DNA of 64,000 nt from Erwinia phyllosphaerae (GTDB lineage Bacteria; Pseudomonadota; Gammaproteobacteria; Enterobacterales; Enterobacteriaceae). Numbering within the stretch: the first letter of the stretch is position 1; each line of letters opens with the position of its first letter. Positions 32,833 through 41,893 of the stretch are shown here, in pieces. The stretch spans positions 62,001 through 126,000 of the forward strand of contig NZ_JAHSPF010000004.1 of NCBI RefSeq assembly GCF_019132875.1, given 5' to 3'. The notes beneath the pieces were generated by a model. The model was given only the letters and a program-made list of their open reading frames with translations. It made no database searches and had not been told where the DNA came from. The translations under genes were made by a program, and so were the position numbers.

Positions 32833-33506
32833 GGCTGCTCCGGCGAAGCGCAGGCGTTCAGGCCCATTTGCCAGAACGCCGCTTCCAGACGGGTTGCCGT
32901 GGTAAAAATCTCTGCCAGCGCCGGAAAGCGGCTTTCCCCTCCACGCTCAACGGCCAGTTTCTCAAACAGCGCCAGCGAGGCCTGTACGCCGTTCAGATAC
33001 TCGACGTCGCCATAATTCTTAATCCATGGCGCATAAGGATTATCAATAAGGACGGTTTTTTTGTCGTTCAGTAAACCAGCGCCGATCTCTGCATAGCCCG
33101 CCACGCAGGGTAGCAGCGCGGTAAGTAGCTCTAGCGCATCACCAGAATGGCCGATATCAAGCACATAACGGGTGTAGTTAAGCGTTTCCGGCGCTTCGGT
33201 TTCCTGCGCCATTTCTTCCTCAGGAATTCCCCAGCTCGCACAATAGCTTACATGTAAGGGCAGCTCGCTAATAATGGCATTAAGAGAACGGCTGGCAGCA
33301 CGCAGTTCGGGTAGCGAATGGCATTTACTGGCCAGCAAAGCATAAGCGCGCGCAAAGTGGATGAGAAACAGATAATCCTGAGACAGATAGCGGCGAAACG
33401 CGGTGGCGGGAAGCGTGCCGTCAGCCAGCTGACGGAGGAAAGGATGAGCGACATAGTGCTGCCAGTGAGCACCAGCCTGCTGGCGTAATCGTTGGTATAA
33501 ATCCAC
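32829..33506 (-). CDS. tenA: Aminopyrimidine aminohydrolase TenA
   Basis: 225 residues, TENA/THI-4 fold. The catalytic Cys is C134 in ALLPCVAGYAEIG. Other family stretches are YLSQDYLFLIHFARAYALLASK and PYAPWIKNYGDVEYLNGVQ. TenA hydrolyses aminomethyl-aminopyrimidine to HMP, returning degraded thiamine to the biosynthetic pathway. The start is a GTG 4 bases after AAGGAGGT. That ribosome-binding site can pair with sequence just upstream (listed separately). It is the first gene of the operon below the TPP riboswitch. Confidence 0.9.
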   Translation of the reverse strand: MDLYQRLRQQAGAHWQHYVAHPFLRQLADGTLPATAFRRYLSQDYLFLIHFARAYALLASKCHSLPELRAASRSLNAIISELPLHVSYCASWGIPEEEMAQETEAPETLNYTRYVLDIGHSGDALELLTALLPCVAGYAEIGAGLLNDKKTVLIDNPYAPWIKNYGDVEYLNGVQASLALFEKLAVERGGESRFPALAEIFTTATRLEAAFWQMGLNACASPEQP

Positions 33507-33531
33507 GGAACCTCCTTAAACATGGAGATCC
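33507..33531 (-). promoter_or_regulatory. Hairpin masking the tenA ribosome-binding site
   Basis: On the mRNA, GGATCTCC can pair with GGAGGTTCC (one G-U pair, one bulge) around an 8-base loop, hiding the Shine-Dalgarno directly before the GTG start. It is the likely expression platform for translational control by the TPP aptamer. Confidence 0.5.
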
Positions 33532-33571
33532 GGGCAGGCGCGGGAACAGGCGTTGTCTGGCGATGTGGAGA

Positions 33572-33665
33572 CCAGTCCGTCCCTTCGCTGGCATGACCCA
33601 GATCAGGTTCAAAGGGTTCGGCTTGCGCCATCTCAGCCCGTTAAAGGACACCCCTCGGTGGTGAG
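33572..33665 (-). ncRNA. TPP (THI-element) riboswitch
   Basis: On the minus strand the conserved aptamer blocks occur in order: ACCGAGGGGTG, GGGCTGAGAT, then GAACCTGATCTGG and TCATGCCAGCGAAGGGA. The sole departure seen in the last block is TCATGCC for the usual TAATGCC. It lies 66 bases upstream of tenA. Thiamine pyrophosphate binding would switch the tenA-thiZXY mRNA off. Confidence 0.93.
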
Positions 33666-33678
33666 TGTTATACGTCAT

Positions 33679-34190
33679 TTACTTTTGATTTACAACGCAG
33701 CGCCACAAAGAGGGCAAGCTTTGCGATAATGTCCGCGCAGGAAAAAATATTAATTAAATTTTCACTGATGTGCTTAAAAGATAATAAAGAAAAGGCTGTA
33801 AGATTTTAAGTTATGCTGTGACGATCGGGCTGAAGTTATTTTTGTCTTTATAAGTATGCGCGTTTAATTTTTTAATTAAATATAATCGCTATCTTAAGTC
33901 GTATTGAAAATATCAGAAAATAAAAACTTCATTTAAATTATAAAGCTAAAGATTAAAATTATAGACATTAACCCTCTTTTCAAAGAAGCTAATACCACAA
34001 TAGATATCACCCAAGCAGTAATACAACTGCGTTTCAGCTGGCTGGAAAGCCAGAGGCCGGAGATTAAAGCAGACAATAAAAAATATTGTCGTTTCTGTGC
34101 TTCGGGATTCAGTGTTGCACAGATTCTCGCGCGGCATTAGCAATTATCCGGCCAGACATTTGCCATCAACTCATATCTGGAAAAAAGAAA
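33679..34190. other. 512-base AT-rich gene-free stretch before the T6SS operon
   Basis: No coding region. It contains the T6SS promoter region and possibly that of the TPP-riboswitch operon. The sequence is strongly AT-rich from 33740 to 33960, as is common in front of silenced accessory loci. Confidence 0.6.
34149..34164 (+). promoter_or_regulatory. Candidate sigma-54 promoter for the T6SS operon
   Basis: CGGCCAGACATTTGCC keeps the invariant GG and GC elements with 10 bases between them, and TTGC at -12. It differs from the consensus TGGCAC at three other positions. It ends 26 bases before the tssB ATG. Several known T6SS operons are sigma-54 controlled, but no VasH-type activator is encoded here. 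Confidence 0.3.
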
Positions 34191-34679
34191 ATGGATAACA
34201 CCCAACATAAACTGGGAAAAGCACGGCCTCCGCGAGTGCAAATCACCTATGACGTAGAAACTGGCGGCGCGCAATCGCAAAAAGAGCTGCCGCTGGTGAT
34301 TGGTGTCGTTGGCGAGTTTTCGCAGGATGAAACACCGCTGCGTGACCGGCGATTTGTTCATATTGATAAAGATAATTTTGACGAGGTGATGGCTGGCATG
34401 ACGTTAAGTCTGGAAATGCTGGTGGATAATGAACTTAATGACCAGGAAGGCAAGCTCGCCGTCGCGCTTAATATTAATTCAATGGAAGACTTCTCTCCGG
34501 AAAGCGTTGCCATGCAGGTTGAACCTCTCAGGAAATTACTGGCGCTGCGTGAGCAATTAAGCGATTTACGCAACCGTACGGCCAGCAACGATCGCCTGAA
34601 GGAACAGCTGGCGGAATTGTTGGCGAGCCGGGCGGCAGAGCAACCGGAAAACCTGGATAATAAAGAAGGACAAGAGTAA
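34191..34679 (+). CDS. tssB: T6SS contractile sheath small subunit TssB (VipA)
   Basis: 162 residues starting at MDNTQHKLGKARPPRVQITYDVETGG; an upstream in-frame Met is ignored. Family blocks are KELPLVIGVVGEFSQ, FVHIDKDNFDEVMAGM and FSPESVAMQVEPLRKLLALREQLSDLR. TssB co-assembles with TssC into the contractile sheath around the Hcp tube. Its stop overlaps the tssC ATG by one base. First gene of the 19 kb T6SS operon. Confidence 0.95.
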   Translation: MDNTQHKLGKARPPRVQITYDVETGGAQSQKELPLVIGVVGEFSQDETPLRDRRFVHIDKDNFDEVMAGMTLSLEMLVDNELNDQEGKLAVALNINSMEDFSPESVAMQVEPLRKLLALREQLSDLRNRTASNDRLKEQLAELLASRAAEQPENLDNKEGQE

Positions 34680-36157
34680 TGAGCGTTCAGGAAATGCAGG
34701 AAAGCGCCGCTGCTGCGGGCAATGCCGATTATCTCGATCAAATTATCGACCGTACCCAGGCCGTTCGCCGTGAAGCTGACCGCGATAAATTGAAAACGCA
34801 GCTTGATAGCTTTTTGACGGAAGTTGCTTCAGGCGCCGTGATTGTCAGTAACGATCTGGTTGGCAGCATTGAAAGCCGTATTGCAGCCATTGATGACATA
34901 TTGTCGGCGCAGATCAGCAAGATTATGCAGCACAGCGCGTTCCAAAAACTGGAGTCTTCCTGGCGTGGCTTACATAAGCTGGTACAAACCAGCGTAACGG
35001 AAAATACGCGTATCCGCTTATTTAACTGTTCAAAAAAGGAGCTACTTAAGGATTTCAAAACAGCTTCAGATTTCGACCAGTCCGTTTTATTTAAAAGTAT
35101 TTACGAAAGCGAGTACGGTACCTTTGGCGGCGAACCTTATTCGGCTTTTGTCGGTGATTTTGAATTTGATGCCATGCCGGAAGATCTCTATCTGCTGGAG
35201 CAAATTTCACACGTGGCGGCAGCCGCCCATGCTCCTTTTCTGACGGCGGTTTCCAGCGGCATGTTTGGCATGAACTCCTTCCAGGAGATGCCTCGTCCGC
35301 GCGATCTTGGCAAAATGTTTGATACTTCGGACTATATTCGCTGGCGTTCTTTCCGGCAAAGCGATGATGCTCGCTACGTCGGACTTACGCTGCCTCGTGT
35401 TATCGGACGACTGCCTTACGGGGCTAAAACTACGCCGGTTGAAACGTTTTGTTTTGAGGAGCGAATTGATGAAGAGAGTCAGGGAGCCAGCTATCTTTGG
35501 GTAAATGCCGCCTACGAACTGGCGGGCCGCATTGTTTGCGCCTTTGAAGAGTATGGCTGGTCAGCGGCGATTCGCGGCGTAGAAGGCGGTGGCCTGGTGA
35601 AGTCCATGCCGGTTTATAATTATGTTTCCCGTACCGGAGAAAAAATTACCCACTGTCCGACGGAGGTCGCTATTTCCGACCGCCGGGAAAAAGAGCTGGC
35701 GGAGTTAGGTTTCATTCCGTTGGTTTACTGCAAAGGAACCGATTACGCTGCTTTCTTTGCCGTACAGTCGGCTAACAAACCGCGCAAATATGATTCCGAT
35801 CTGGCAAACGCTAATGCGCGTCTTTCAAGCCAGCTTCAGTATATTTTAACCACTTCACGCTTTGCCCATTACTTAAAAGCAATAGTAAGGGACAAAGTGG
35901 GGAGCTTTATGTCCCGAACGGAATGTCAGCAATTTTTACAAACCTGGATAAACCAGTATGTTGTTGGTTCTGACAATGTTGGTATGAATATTAAAGCCAG
36001 CCATCCATTACGCGAAGCCAGAATAGACGTGGTTGAAGTGCCTGGCAGTCCGGGAACTTATCGAGCAATCGCTTATCTGCGTCCCCATTTCCAGCTGGAA
36101 GGTTTGGGCATGTCTCTTCGTCTGGTTGCAGAGTTGCCTGCTTCCGCTGGCGGTTAA
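34679..36157 (+). CDS. tssC: T6SS contractile sheath large subunit TssC (VipB)
   Basis: 492 residues, usual length. Recognisable blocks are SAQISKIMQHSAFQKLESSWRGLHKLV, FLTAVSSGMFGMNSF, RVIGRLPYGAKT, WSAAIRGVEGGGLVKSMP and NARLSSQLQYILTTSRFAHYLKAIVRDKVGSFMS. TssC forms the sheath with TssB and is disassembled by ClpV after contraction. Confidence 0.96.
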   Translation: MSVQEMQESAAAAGNADYLDQIIDRTQAVRREADRDKLKTQLDSFLTEVASGAVIVSNDLVGSIESRIAAIDDILSAQISKIMQHSAFQKLESSWRGLHKLVQTSVTENTRIRLFNCSKKELLKDFKTASDFDQSVLFKSIYESEYGTFGGEPYSAFVGDFEFDAMPEDLYLLEQISHVAAAAHAPFLTAVSSGMFGMNSFQEMPRPRDLGKMFDTSDYIRWRSFRQSDDARYVGLTLPRVIGRLPYGAKTTPVETFCFEERIDEESQGASYLWVNAAYELAGRIVCAFEEYGWSAAIRGVEGGGLVKSMPVYNYVSRTGEKITHCPTEVAISDRREKELAELGFIPLVYCKGTDYAAFFAVQSANKPRKYDSDLANANARLSSQLQYILTTSRFAHYLKAIVRDKVGSFMSRTECQQFLQTWINQYVVGSDNVGMNIKASHPLREARIDVVEVPGSPGTYRAIAYLRPHFQLEGLGMSLRLVAELPASAGG

Positions 36158-36226
36158 ACTGTTTTAATCAGGTAGTATCCGTATCCCTGTCCGCAGGTAG
36201 TTAATAATCTTTAAAAGGAAAATGCG

Positions 36227-36721
36227 ATGTCAGAAGTTAATCATTTATTTATGCAGGTTGACGGTATTAAAGGATCTTGTAGCGATAAGGATTACAAAGA
36301 GTGGATTGTTATTGAAAACTTCAGCATTCAGTCAATGAATGAATCTAATATTGAGTCGGCCAGTGGTCAAATGAAGGGGAGTAACCCTTATTTTTCGCCA
36401 ATCAGCATCAGTAAAGGGATTGATGCGACGTCAACTTCCTTTTTTACCAGTGTCCCTAAAGGTACAAATATTAAAAAGATCGTCTTTGTACACACCGAGG
36501 TAATCAATGAGAAACGCAGTGAAAGCATGCGTATTACCATTGAAAATTGTGTTATATGCTCTCACAACATTGACGTGGGAAATACGGGAAGAACAGGTTC
36601 TGAGTCACTGGTTTTTGCCTACGGCACCATTAAATATGAAACCAACATGGCAAAATCAGACGGTAAGATTGGCAAGCAGGGACCTGTAGGCTGGGACCGC
36701 GTAGCGAATACTTCATTATAA
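36227..36721 (+). CDS. hcp: T6SS inner tube protein Hcp (TssD)
   Basis: 164 residues of the Hcp family: MFMQ-like LFMQVDGIKGSCSDKDYKEWIVIENFSI, then PISISKGIDATSTSFF and the conserved GPVGWD near the C-terminus. Hexameric rings stack into the secreted tube and can carry small effectors. The coding sequence is noticeably more AT-rich than tssC. A 69-base spacer with its own AAAAGGA ribosome-binding site precedes it, so separate expression is possible. Confidence 0.92.
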   Translation: MSEVNHLFMQVDGIKGSCSDKDYKEWIVIENFSIQSMNESNIESASGQMKGSNPYFSPISISKGIDATSTSFFTSVPKGTNIKKIVFVHTEVINEKRSESMRITIENCVICSHNIDVGNTGRTGSESLVFAYGTIKYETNMAKSDGKIGKQGPVGWDRVANTSL

Positions 36722-36750
36722 TTAACGGCTGAGAGCACAAAAGGCATTCT

Positions 36751-37155
36751 ATGTTGTTAAGTATGCTGGCGGATAACGATCCTAAAAATCAGAGTACGCA
36801 TGAACCCGGTCCAAAGCTGGATTTAGCAGAAGAAATTCTGATGCTTTTATCGAGCCGCCCGCGTGATTATCACGTCAATGATTTGCCTGAAGTGTGCCGT
36901 TCAGTCATTAATTATGGTATTAGCGATATTTTCCCTGATGGCCTGTCAAAAACAGAACGTGTTGCAATAATGCAGGCCCGTCTGCTTAAAACGCTACGGC
37001 TTTTTGAACCAAGGTTTAAAAATATTTCCGTAACTCAGGGAGATGAAAACCAGGGCTGTAGCGTTTTTATTATTACTGCAGAAATGAATGGTGACGGCGT
37101 TTACTTACCTCTTGAGTGGGACGATCTGCTCGGCAACTTTTCAATACGTGCATAA
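36751..37155 (+). CDS. tssE: T6SS baseplate protein TssE (gp25-like)
   Basis: 134 residues of the gp25/GPW lysozyme-like baseplate family. Conserved parts are LDLAEEILMLLSSRPRDYHVNDLPEVCRSVINYGISDIF, RLLKTLRLFEPRFKNISV and FIITAEMNG. TssE nucleates sheath assembly on the baseplate with TssF, TssG and TssK. Hcp lies 29 bases upstream; tssF follows after 11 bases. Confidence 0.9.
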   Translation: MLLSMLADNDPKNQSTHEPGPKLDLAEEILMLLSSRPRDYHVNDLPEVCRSVINYGISDIFPDGLSKTERVAIMQARLLKTLRLFEPRFKNISVTQGDENQGCSVFIITAEMNGDGVYLPLEWDDLLGNFSIRA

Positions 37156-37166
37156 CAGGAAGAAAG

Positions 37167-38969
37167 ATGCTGGCGAAAAAACTGCTTTCGTATTATCAAA
37201 ACGAACTGAGCTATCTGCGCAAATATGGTGAACGCTTTGCCAGCCATTTTCCGAAGATTGCGCGCAGGCTTGGTTTGTCCGGCGGCTATTCTGAAGATCC
37301 TCACGTTGAGCGCATCATTGAATCTTTTGCGTTAGTGACCGCGCAAATTCAGCAGAAGCTGGATGAGGATATGCCGGAGGTAACGGAAGCGCTTTTAACC
37401 GCCCTGGCTCCGCAGTTTCTGCGTCCCTGGCCGTCTGTCTGTATTGTGCAAATGAACGCGGACAGCAAAACCAGCGGTCTGAAAACCGGTAGCGAGCTAG
37501 CCGCCGGAACTCCGTTGTATTCACGTGATACGAGCGGCCACACCTGTCGTTTTAAAACGTTATATCCCGTTATGCTGCAACCGCTAACGACCGAAGCGGC
37601 GGCGTTACAGTATGATACCCATACTATGCAGTGGCATCTGACGCTGCGTCTTAAAGTCTGGCCCGGCGCAACTTTTAACGCATCCTCTTTTCGTCTTTTT
37701 TTGCATGGCGGCAATATGGCCGTCAGCCTTCTTTATAGTCTGCTGTGCGATGGCGTAGAGCATTTTTCTTTGCTGTGTGCTGAGCGTTATTTTCCACTTG
37801 GCGCGGCGGATATTCAGCCCGTGGGTTTTCAAAAAGGCGAGGGTATTCTTGAAGCCGATCCGGGCATTTCACCGGTTTATACATTATTGCAGGACTATTT
37901 TTTATATCCGCAAAAATTTCATTTTCTGGATTTCAGGTTACCCTCTGGTTTCTCTGCCGGCAGTCAGGAAACGATAACGCTGTCATTTCGCTTTCGCCAG
38001 GACGCGATGCGCCATAAGCCAGAAAATATTGCGCCCGCGATCGATAAAACCTTTTTCCGCCTGCACTGTACGCCAGCCGTCAACCTTTTCTCCTTGCGTG
38101 CTGAACCGATTATTCCGCATCTACAGAATGCTGAATATCCCGTTATTCCCGATGTACGCTGTGCCGATAAAGTTGCCGTGTGGTCAATCGATAACGTTTC
38201 CGCCATGCATAAAGAGGGCAATGAAAGTCTGCCTCGACGCATCGCACCGTTATATGGCCTGGATCGTTCTGCCAGCGACAGGGAACCAGACATTTTCTGG
38301 CAAAGCATCCAGCGTCAGACGTTGACGAACAGAGGCGAAGCTTCGGCAATGTTTATCGCCTTTTCCGACCGCAGCGAGCGTCCGCTTGCGCCGCAAAGCG
38401 ATTTAATTGGGCTGGAATTAACCTGTTATGACCAGGATATTCCCGCCAGCATGAAAAATGGACATCCGCAGGGCGATTTTGATGCTGAGCTGCCGGTGGC
38501 GGCAGTTAAAATTGTCGCCTTAACCCGGCCTACGCTTTCTGTTCCCCGGCCGTTAAAGCAGGCTTCGCGCTGGCGGTTAATTTCACATTTATCACTCAAC
38601 CATATGCTGATCAGCGGCCCAAACGGCGTAGCGGTGCTGAAAGAAACGCTGTCGCTCTACAGCGCCGGTGCCAATCCCGATAACGATCGGCTCATTGACC
38701 TGATTAAGCAGATAGAAGTTACGCCGGTGATGGCTCGGCTAATCAGTCACGATCCGCGATCGCTGGCCCGTGGGATTGAAATCGAAGTTACTTTCTACCG
38801 AGCGGCAGCGGATGAGCTGGGATATTTCCTGTTTTGCCGTTTTATTGAGCATTTCCTGGCTCTCTACGCGCCGGTCAATAGCTTTTCTAAAGTCATTACC
38901 ACTATCGAACATCATGAAGATTTCCGGCGCTGCTGGCCCGTACGTGCAGGGAGGCTTTCGTGGATTTAA
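37167..38969 (+). CDS. tssF: T6SS baseplate protein TssF (VasA/ImpG)
   Basis: 600 residues from MLAKKLLSYYQNELSYLRKYGERFASHFPKIARRL, the hallmark TssF N-terminus. CAGGAAGAAAG precedes this ATG; an earlier in-frame Met lies inside tssE and is rejected. Other blocks are DPHVERIIESFALVTAQIQQKLDEDMPEVTEALL and WRLISHLSLNHM. Forms the baseplate wedge (two copies with one TssG). Its end overlaps tssG by 10 bases. Confidence 0.94.
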   Translation: MLAKKLLSYYQNELSYLRKYGERFASHFPKIARRLGLSGGYSEDPHVERIIESFALVTAQIQQKLDEDMPEVTEALLTALAPQFLRPWPSVCIVQMNADSKTSGLKTGSELAAGTPLYSRDTSGHTCRFKTLYPVMLQPLTTEAAALQYDTHTMQWHLTLRLKVWPGATFNASSFRLFLHGGNMAVSLLYSLLCDGVEHFSLLCAERYFPLGAADIQPVGFQKGEGILEADPGISPVYTLLQDYFLYPQKFHFLDFRLPSGFSAGSQETITLSFRFRQDAMRHKPENIAPAIDKTFFRLHCTPAVNLFSLRAEPIIPHLQNAEYPVIPDVRCADKVAVWSIDNVSAMHKEGNESLPRRIAPLYGLDRSASDREPDIFWQSIQRQTLTNRGEASAMFIAFSDRSERPLAPQSDLIGLELTCYDQDIPASMKNGHPQGDFDAELPVAAVKIVALTRPTLSVPRPLKQASRWRLISHLSLNHMLISGPNGVAVLKETLSLYSAGANPDNDRLIDLIKQIEVTPVMARLISHDPRSLARGIEIEVTFYRAAADELGYFLFCRFIEHFLALYAPVNSFSKVITTIEHHEDFRRCWPVRAGRLSWI

Positions 38970-39910
38970 GCCAGGTCTTAAGTAAGCACCACTTTTGCCA
39001 GCAGGTGCGCCTGATGTTACGCCAGCTTTCTCCCTGTGCAGGTTCGCAACGCCTGGCGGCACTAAAAAGCCGCCTCTGGTTTACGTCGCCGCTGTCGCTG
39101 GATGCGCCGGAAGGTGAAACAGGCGCAATAACGAAAACAGCGGATGGTCTGTGGCAGATTGAAGTGCAGGTTCACGGGCTGACTGGCGCGCTGGGCGCAT
39201 TGCCTGCGGTTTATACCGAATGGCTGATCGGACGTTATTACCGCTACGGCGACACGGCGGCTAAAGCCTTCCTGGATATGTTCAATAACCGCCTGTACCA
39301 GCTGCGTTATCAGGCCTGGCTGAAATATCACTTTTGCGCGAGCTACGAAAACAGCGATCGGCTGCCGTTAAGCGAAGCGATCCGCGGGCTGGCTGGCGTT
39401 ATGCAGTCTGCGCCAACGCTTCAGCAGGAGGCCTTTGCCGGTTTTTTTGCTAATCCGCTGCGTTCGCTGGTTCATCTGGAAAACTGGCTAAGCACGCGTT
39501 ATGCCGTGCCGGTCAGCGTGACGCCTTTTACCGGTGGCTGGCAAGAAATGTCGCCAGAGCAGTGCTGCTGCCTGGGCCGTCCTGAGCAAACGCTGGGGCA
39601 GGCCCCGATGATCGGCAGAGTGTGTCTGGATATGGCGGCCAGCTTCACCGTCACGCTGGGACCGCTACGCGATGCGGACAGGTTTTTACCGGAAGGTGAC
39701 CGCTACAACAGTCTGTGGCAGAGCATCCGGGACTACGTCGGTCCGGGACTGAAAATTATTATCGACGTGCTGATTGAAGGTGGAAGGCAAAACAGCATCG
39801 GGCCGGGAAACGGACAACTCGGACGGGATCTCTGCCTGGGCCAGCCCGGCGCAGGCTATCACCGTATTCGCTTACCTGCCTGGCAGGAAAAGGAGCAAAA
39901 ATGTCATTAA
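38960..39910 (+). CDS. tssG: T6SS baseplate protein TssG (VasB/ImpH)
   Basis: 316 residues. GTG start with GGGAGG upstream, overlapping the tssF stop by 10 bases. Family features are FCQQVRLMLRQLSP, ALGALPAVYTEWLIGRYYRYGD, AFLDMFNNRLYQLRYQAWLKYHF and HLENWLSTRYAVPVSVTPFTGGW. TssG bridges the baseplate wedge. The last bases overlap vgrG by 10, so tssF-tssG-vgrG are coupled. Confidence 0.93.
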   Translation: MDLSQVLSKHHFCQQVRLMLRQLSPCAGSQRLAALKSRLWFTSPLSLDAPEGETGAITKTADGLWQIEVQVHGLTGALGALPAVYTEWLIGRYYRYGDTAAKAFLDMFNNRLYQLRYQAWLKYHFCASYENSDRLPLSEAIRGLAGVMQSAPTLQQEAFAGFFANPLRSLVHLENWLSTRYAVPVSVTPFTGGWQEMSPEQCCCLGRPEQTLGQAPMIGRVCLDMAASFTVTLGPLRDADRFLPEGDRYNSLWQSIRDYVGPGLKIIIDVLIEGGRQNSIGPGNGQLGRDLCLGQPGAGYHRIRLPAWQEKEQKCH

Positions 39911-41883
39911 TGGCAAAAGATCGTTTTCTGCGCTTTTGCAGCGCTAAGGCACAGTCACTGGTCATTCTCTCTGCGGAAGGAGAAGAGCGGCTTGCAACGC
40001 CTTATCAGTGGCGAATCAGTTTTTATTCCGCCTTGTCGCTGGAAGAGACTAAAGCGCTTTTAGGCACCGAACTGGCTTGTCAGATCGGCGAAGGCAACCA
40101 CTCCCGCTATCTGCATGGTGTGCTTACCGATCTGGCGATGGTTACCGATGATGAGGCGGCCTGTTTGTATAGCGCAACGCTACAGCCGCATTTAGCATTG
40201 TTGCAGCATGGCTGCAATCTGGCCGTGTTTCAGCATATCAGCGTGCCCGACCTGGTTTGCCAGATATTGCGCCGCAATAATATTAAAAATATTGAGCTAC
40301 GCCTGCAGGCAAGCTATCAGCCCCGCGAATATTGTATTCAATATCGTGAATCCGATTTTGCTTTTATCAGCCGCTTACTGGAATCGGAAGGGATCTATTA
40401 CTTCTTCAGCCATACGGCCAGCCAACATACCTTAATTCTGGTCGATCACCCCTCCGGCCATCACGCCGCGGCCATCGCCGCATTGCCCTGGCATCAACTC
40501 GCAGGGAGCGAGAATAACGGCGGTATCCTTAGCTGGAAAGGCGCAATGTCGCTAACGGCGGCTTGTGTACAGTACAAATCTTTTAATGTCGAGCAGGCAA
40601 AAGCGGTAGAGGGCGAATGCCAGGGCAATAAAAACGGCGTTGACGGCGTCAGCTTTATTGATGCCCATGGTTTGAGCAAACGCGATGAGCTGCAGGCCGC
40701 CGCACGTTTGAAGATGGAACAGCTTGAGGCGCAAACCCAGCACAGCGAAGTCCAGCTTCAGGCCTGGTGGCTGAGCTGCGGTGAAAAAATCTCCCCGGTC
40801 GGACATCCCTCTGTCAAAGGCGAATTCAACATCAGCAGCCTTTGGCTGTCGGTCAGCAATAATCTGGAAAACCAGACCCACAGACTGCACTGTCACGCCA
40901 CGGTTTTTGACAGCTCGCTGACCTGGCGTCCACCTTGCCAGACGCCCGTGCCGCAAATCGCTGGCGTGCTTACCGCGACCGTGGTGGGCCCGGCGGCAGA
41001 AGAGATTCATACTGATAAATATGGCCGCATCAAAATTCAGTTTCCCTGGGACGCTGATAACAACTATGACGACAGCAGCTCCTGCTGGGTTCGCGTATCT
41101 CAGCCCTGGAGCGGCAGCGGCTTTGGGGCATTGTTTATTCCGCGTATCGGCAGCGAAGTGCTGATCGGTTTTATACACGGTAATCCGGATTACCCGGTGG
41201 TGACCGGCACGGTTTACAACGGCAAAAACCAGCCGCCTCTGGCGCTACCGCAGGAGAAAAACCAGGCCGGCTTCATCTCACGTAGTTCCCTGGACGGCAA
41301 TGCAGAAGAGGGACATCAGTTGCGCTTTGATGACAGCAAAGGTGAGGAAAAGCTGCTGATCGTTTCGCAAAAAGATCTGCTGTTAAAGATCAAAAACGAT
41401 CTGATCGCAGAAATCGCTAACGAGGTCAAAAACACTATCGGTGCGGGCCGTACTACGGAGATCAGCAAGGGCGATGAAAGCCTGACGCTATGTCAGGGAA
41501 ACCATCAGCTGACGCTCGAACAGGGGAATCTCTCGACCGAGATCAAGCAAGGAAAGATGGTCCTGAAGCTGGATAAGGGGGACTACAGCCTGGAGGTGAA
41601 AGGCAACCAGAAAGAGAGCCTGAGCGGCGGCAATCATAGTCTGAACGTTAGCGGCGGCGGCAGCACCGTTAAAGCAGATAAAAGCTGCGTGATTGAATCA
41701 ACGCAGTCCATCGAGTTAAAAGTCGGCAGTAACAAGATATCTATTACGCCCGCGGGCATTACGCTGAGCGGCACCGTACTCAAAATTGAAGGCAAAGGCA
41801 CGGCGGAGCTTGGGGGAGCTATGGTCACGGTGAAAGGAAGCGGCATGACTCAGGTCAAAGGCGGCGTGGTCATGATTGGTTAA
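39901..41883 (+). CDS. vgrG: T6SS spike protein VgrG (TssI)
   Basis: 660 residues with the gp27-like region (about 1-370), the gp5 OB-fold (around DKYGRIKIQFPWD...CWVRVSQPWSGSGFGALFIPRIGSEVLIGFIHGNPDYPVVTGTVYN) and a C-terminal beta-helix of short repeats ending GGVVMIG. There is no C-terminal extension, so this is not an evolved VgrG with its own toxin domain. AGGAGCAAAA precedes the ATG. It trimerises to cap the Hcp tube and is tipped by the PAAR protein encoded two genes later. Confidence 0.94.
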   Translation: MSLMAKDRFLRFCSAKAQSLVILSAEGEERLATPYQWRISFYSALSLEETKALLGTELACQIGEGNHSRYLHGVLTDLAMVTDDEAACLYSATLQPHLALLQHGCNLAVFQHISVPDLVCQILRRNNIKNIELRLQASYQPREYCIQYRESDFAFISRLLESEGIYYFFSHTASQHTLILVDHPSGHHAAAIAALPWHQLAGSENNGGILSWKGAMSLTAACVQYKSFNVEQAKAVEGECQGNKNGVDGVSFIDAHGLSKRDELQAAARLKMEQLEAQTQHSEVQLQAWWLSCGEKISPVGHPSVKGEFNISSLWLSVSNNLENQTHRLHCHATVFDSSLTWRPPCQTPVPQIAGVLTATVVGPAAEEIHTDKYGRIKIQFPWDADNNYDDSSSCWVRVSQPWSGSGFGALFIPRIGSEVLIGFIHGNPDYPVVTGTVYNGKNQPPLALPQEKNQAGFISRSSLDGNAEEGHQLRFDDSKGEEKLLIVSQKDLLLKIKNDLIAEIANEVKNTIGAGRTTEISKGDESLTLCQGNHQLTLEQGNLSTEIKQGKMVLKLDKGDYSLEVKGNQKESLSGGNHSLNVSGGGSTVKADKSCVIESTQSIELKVGSNKISITPAGITLSGTVLKIEGKGTAELGGAMVTVKGSGMTQVKGGVVMIG

Positions 41884-41893
41884 GGAGAGCGTG

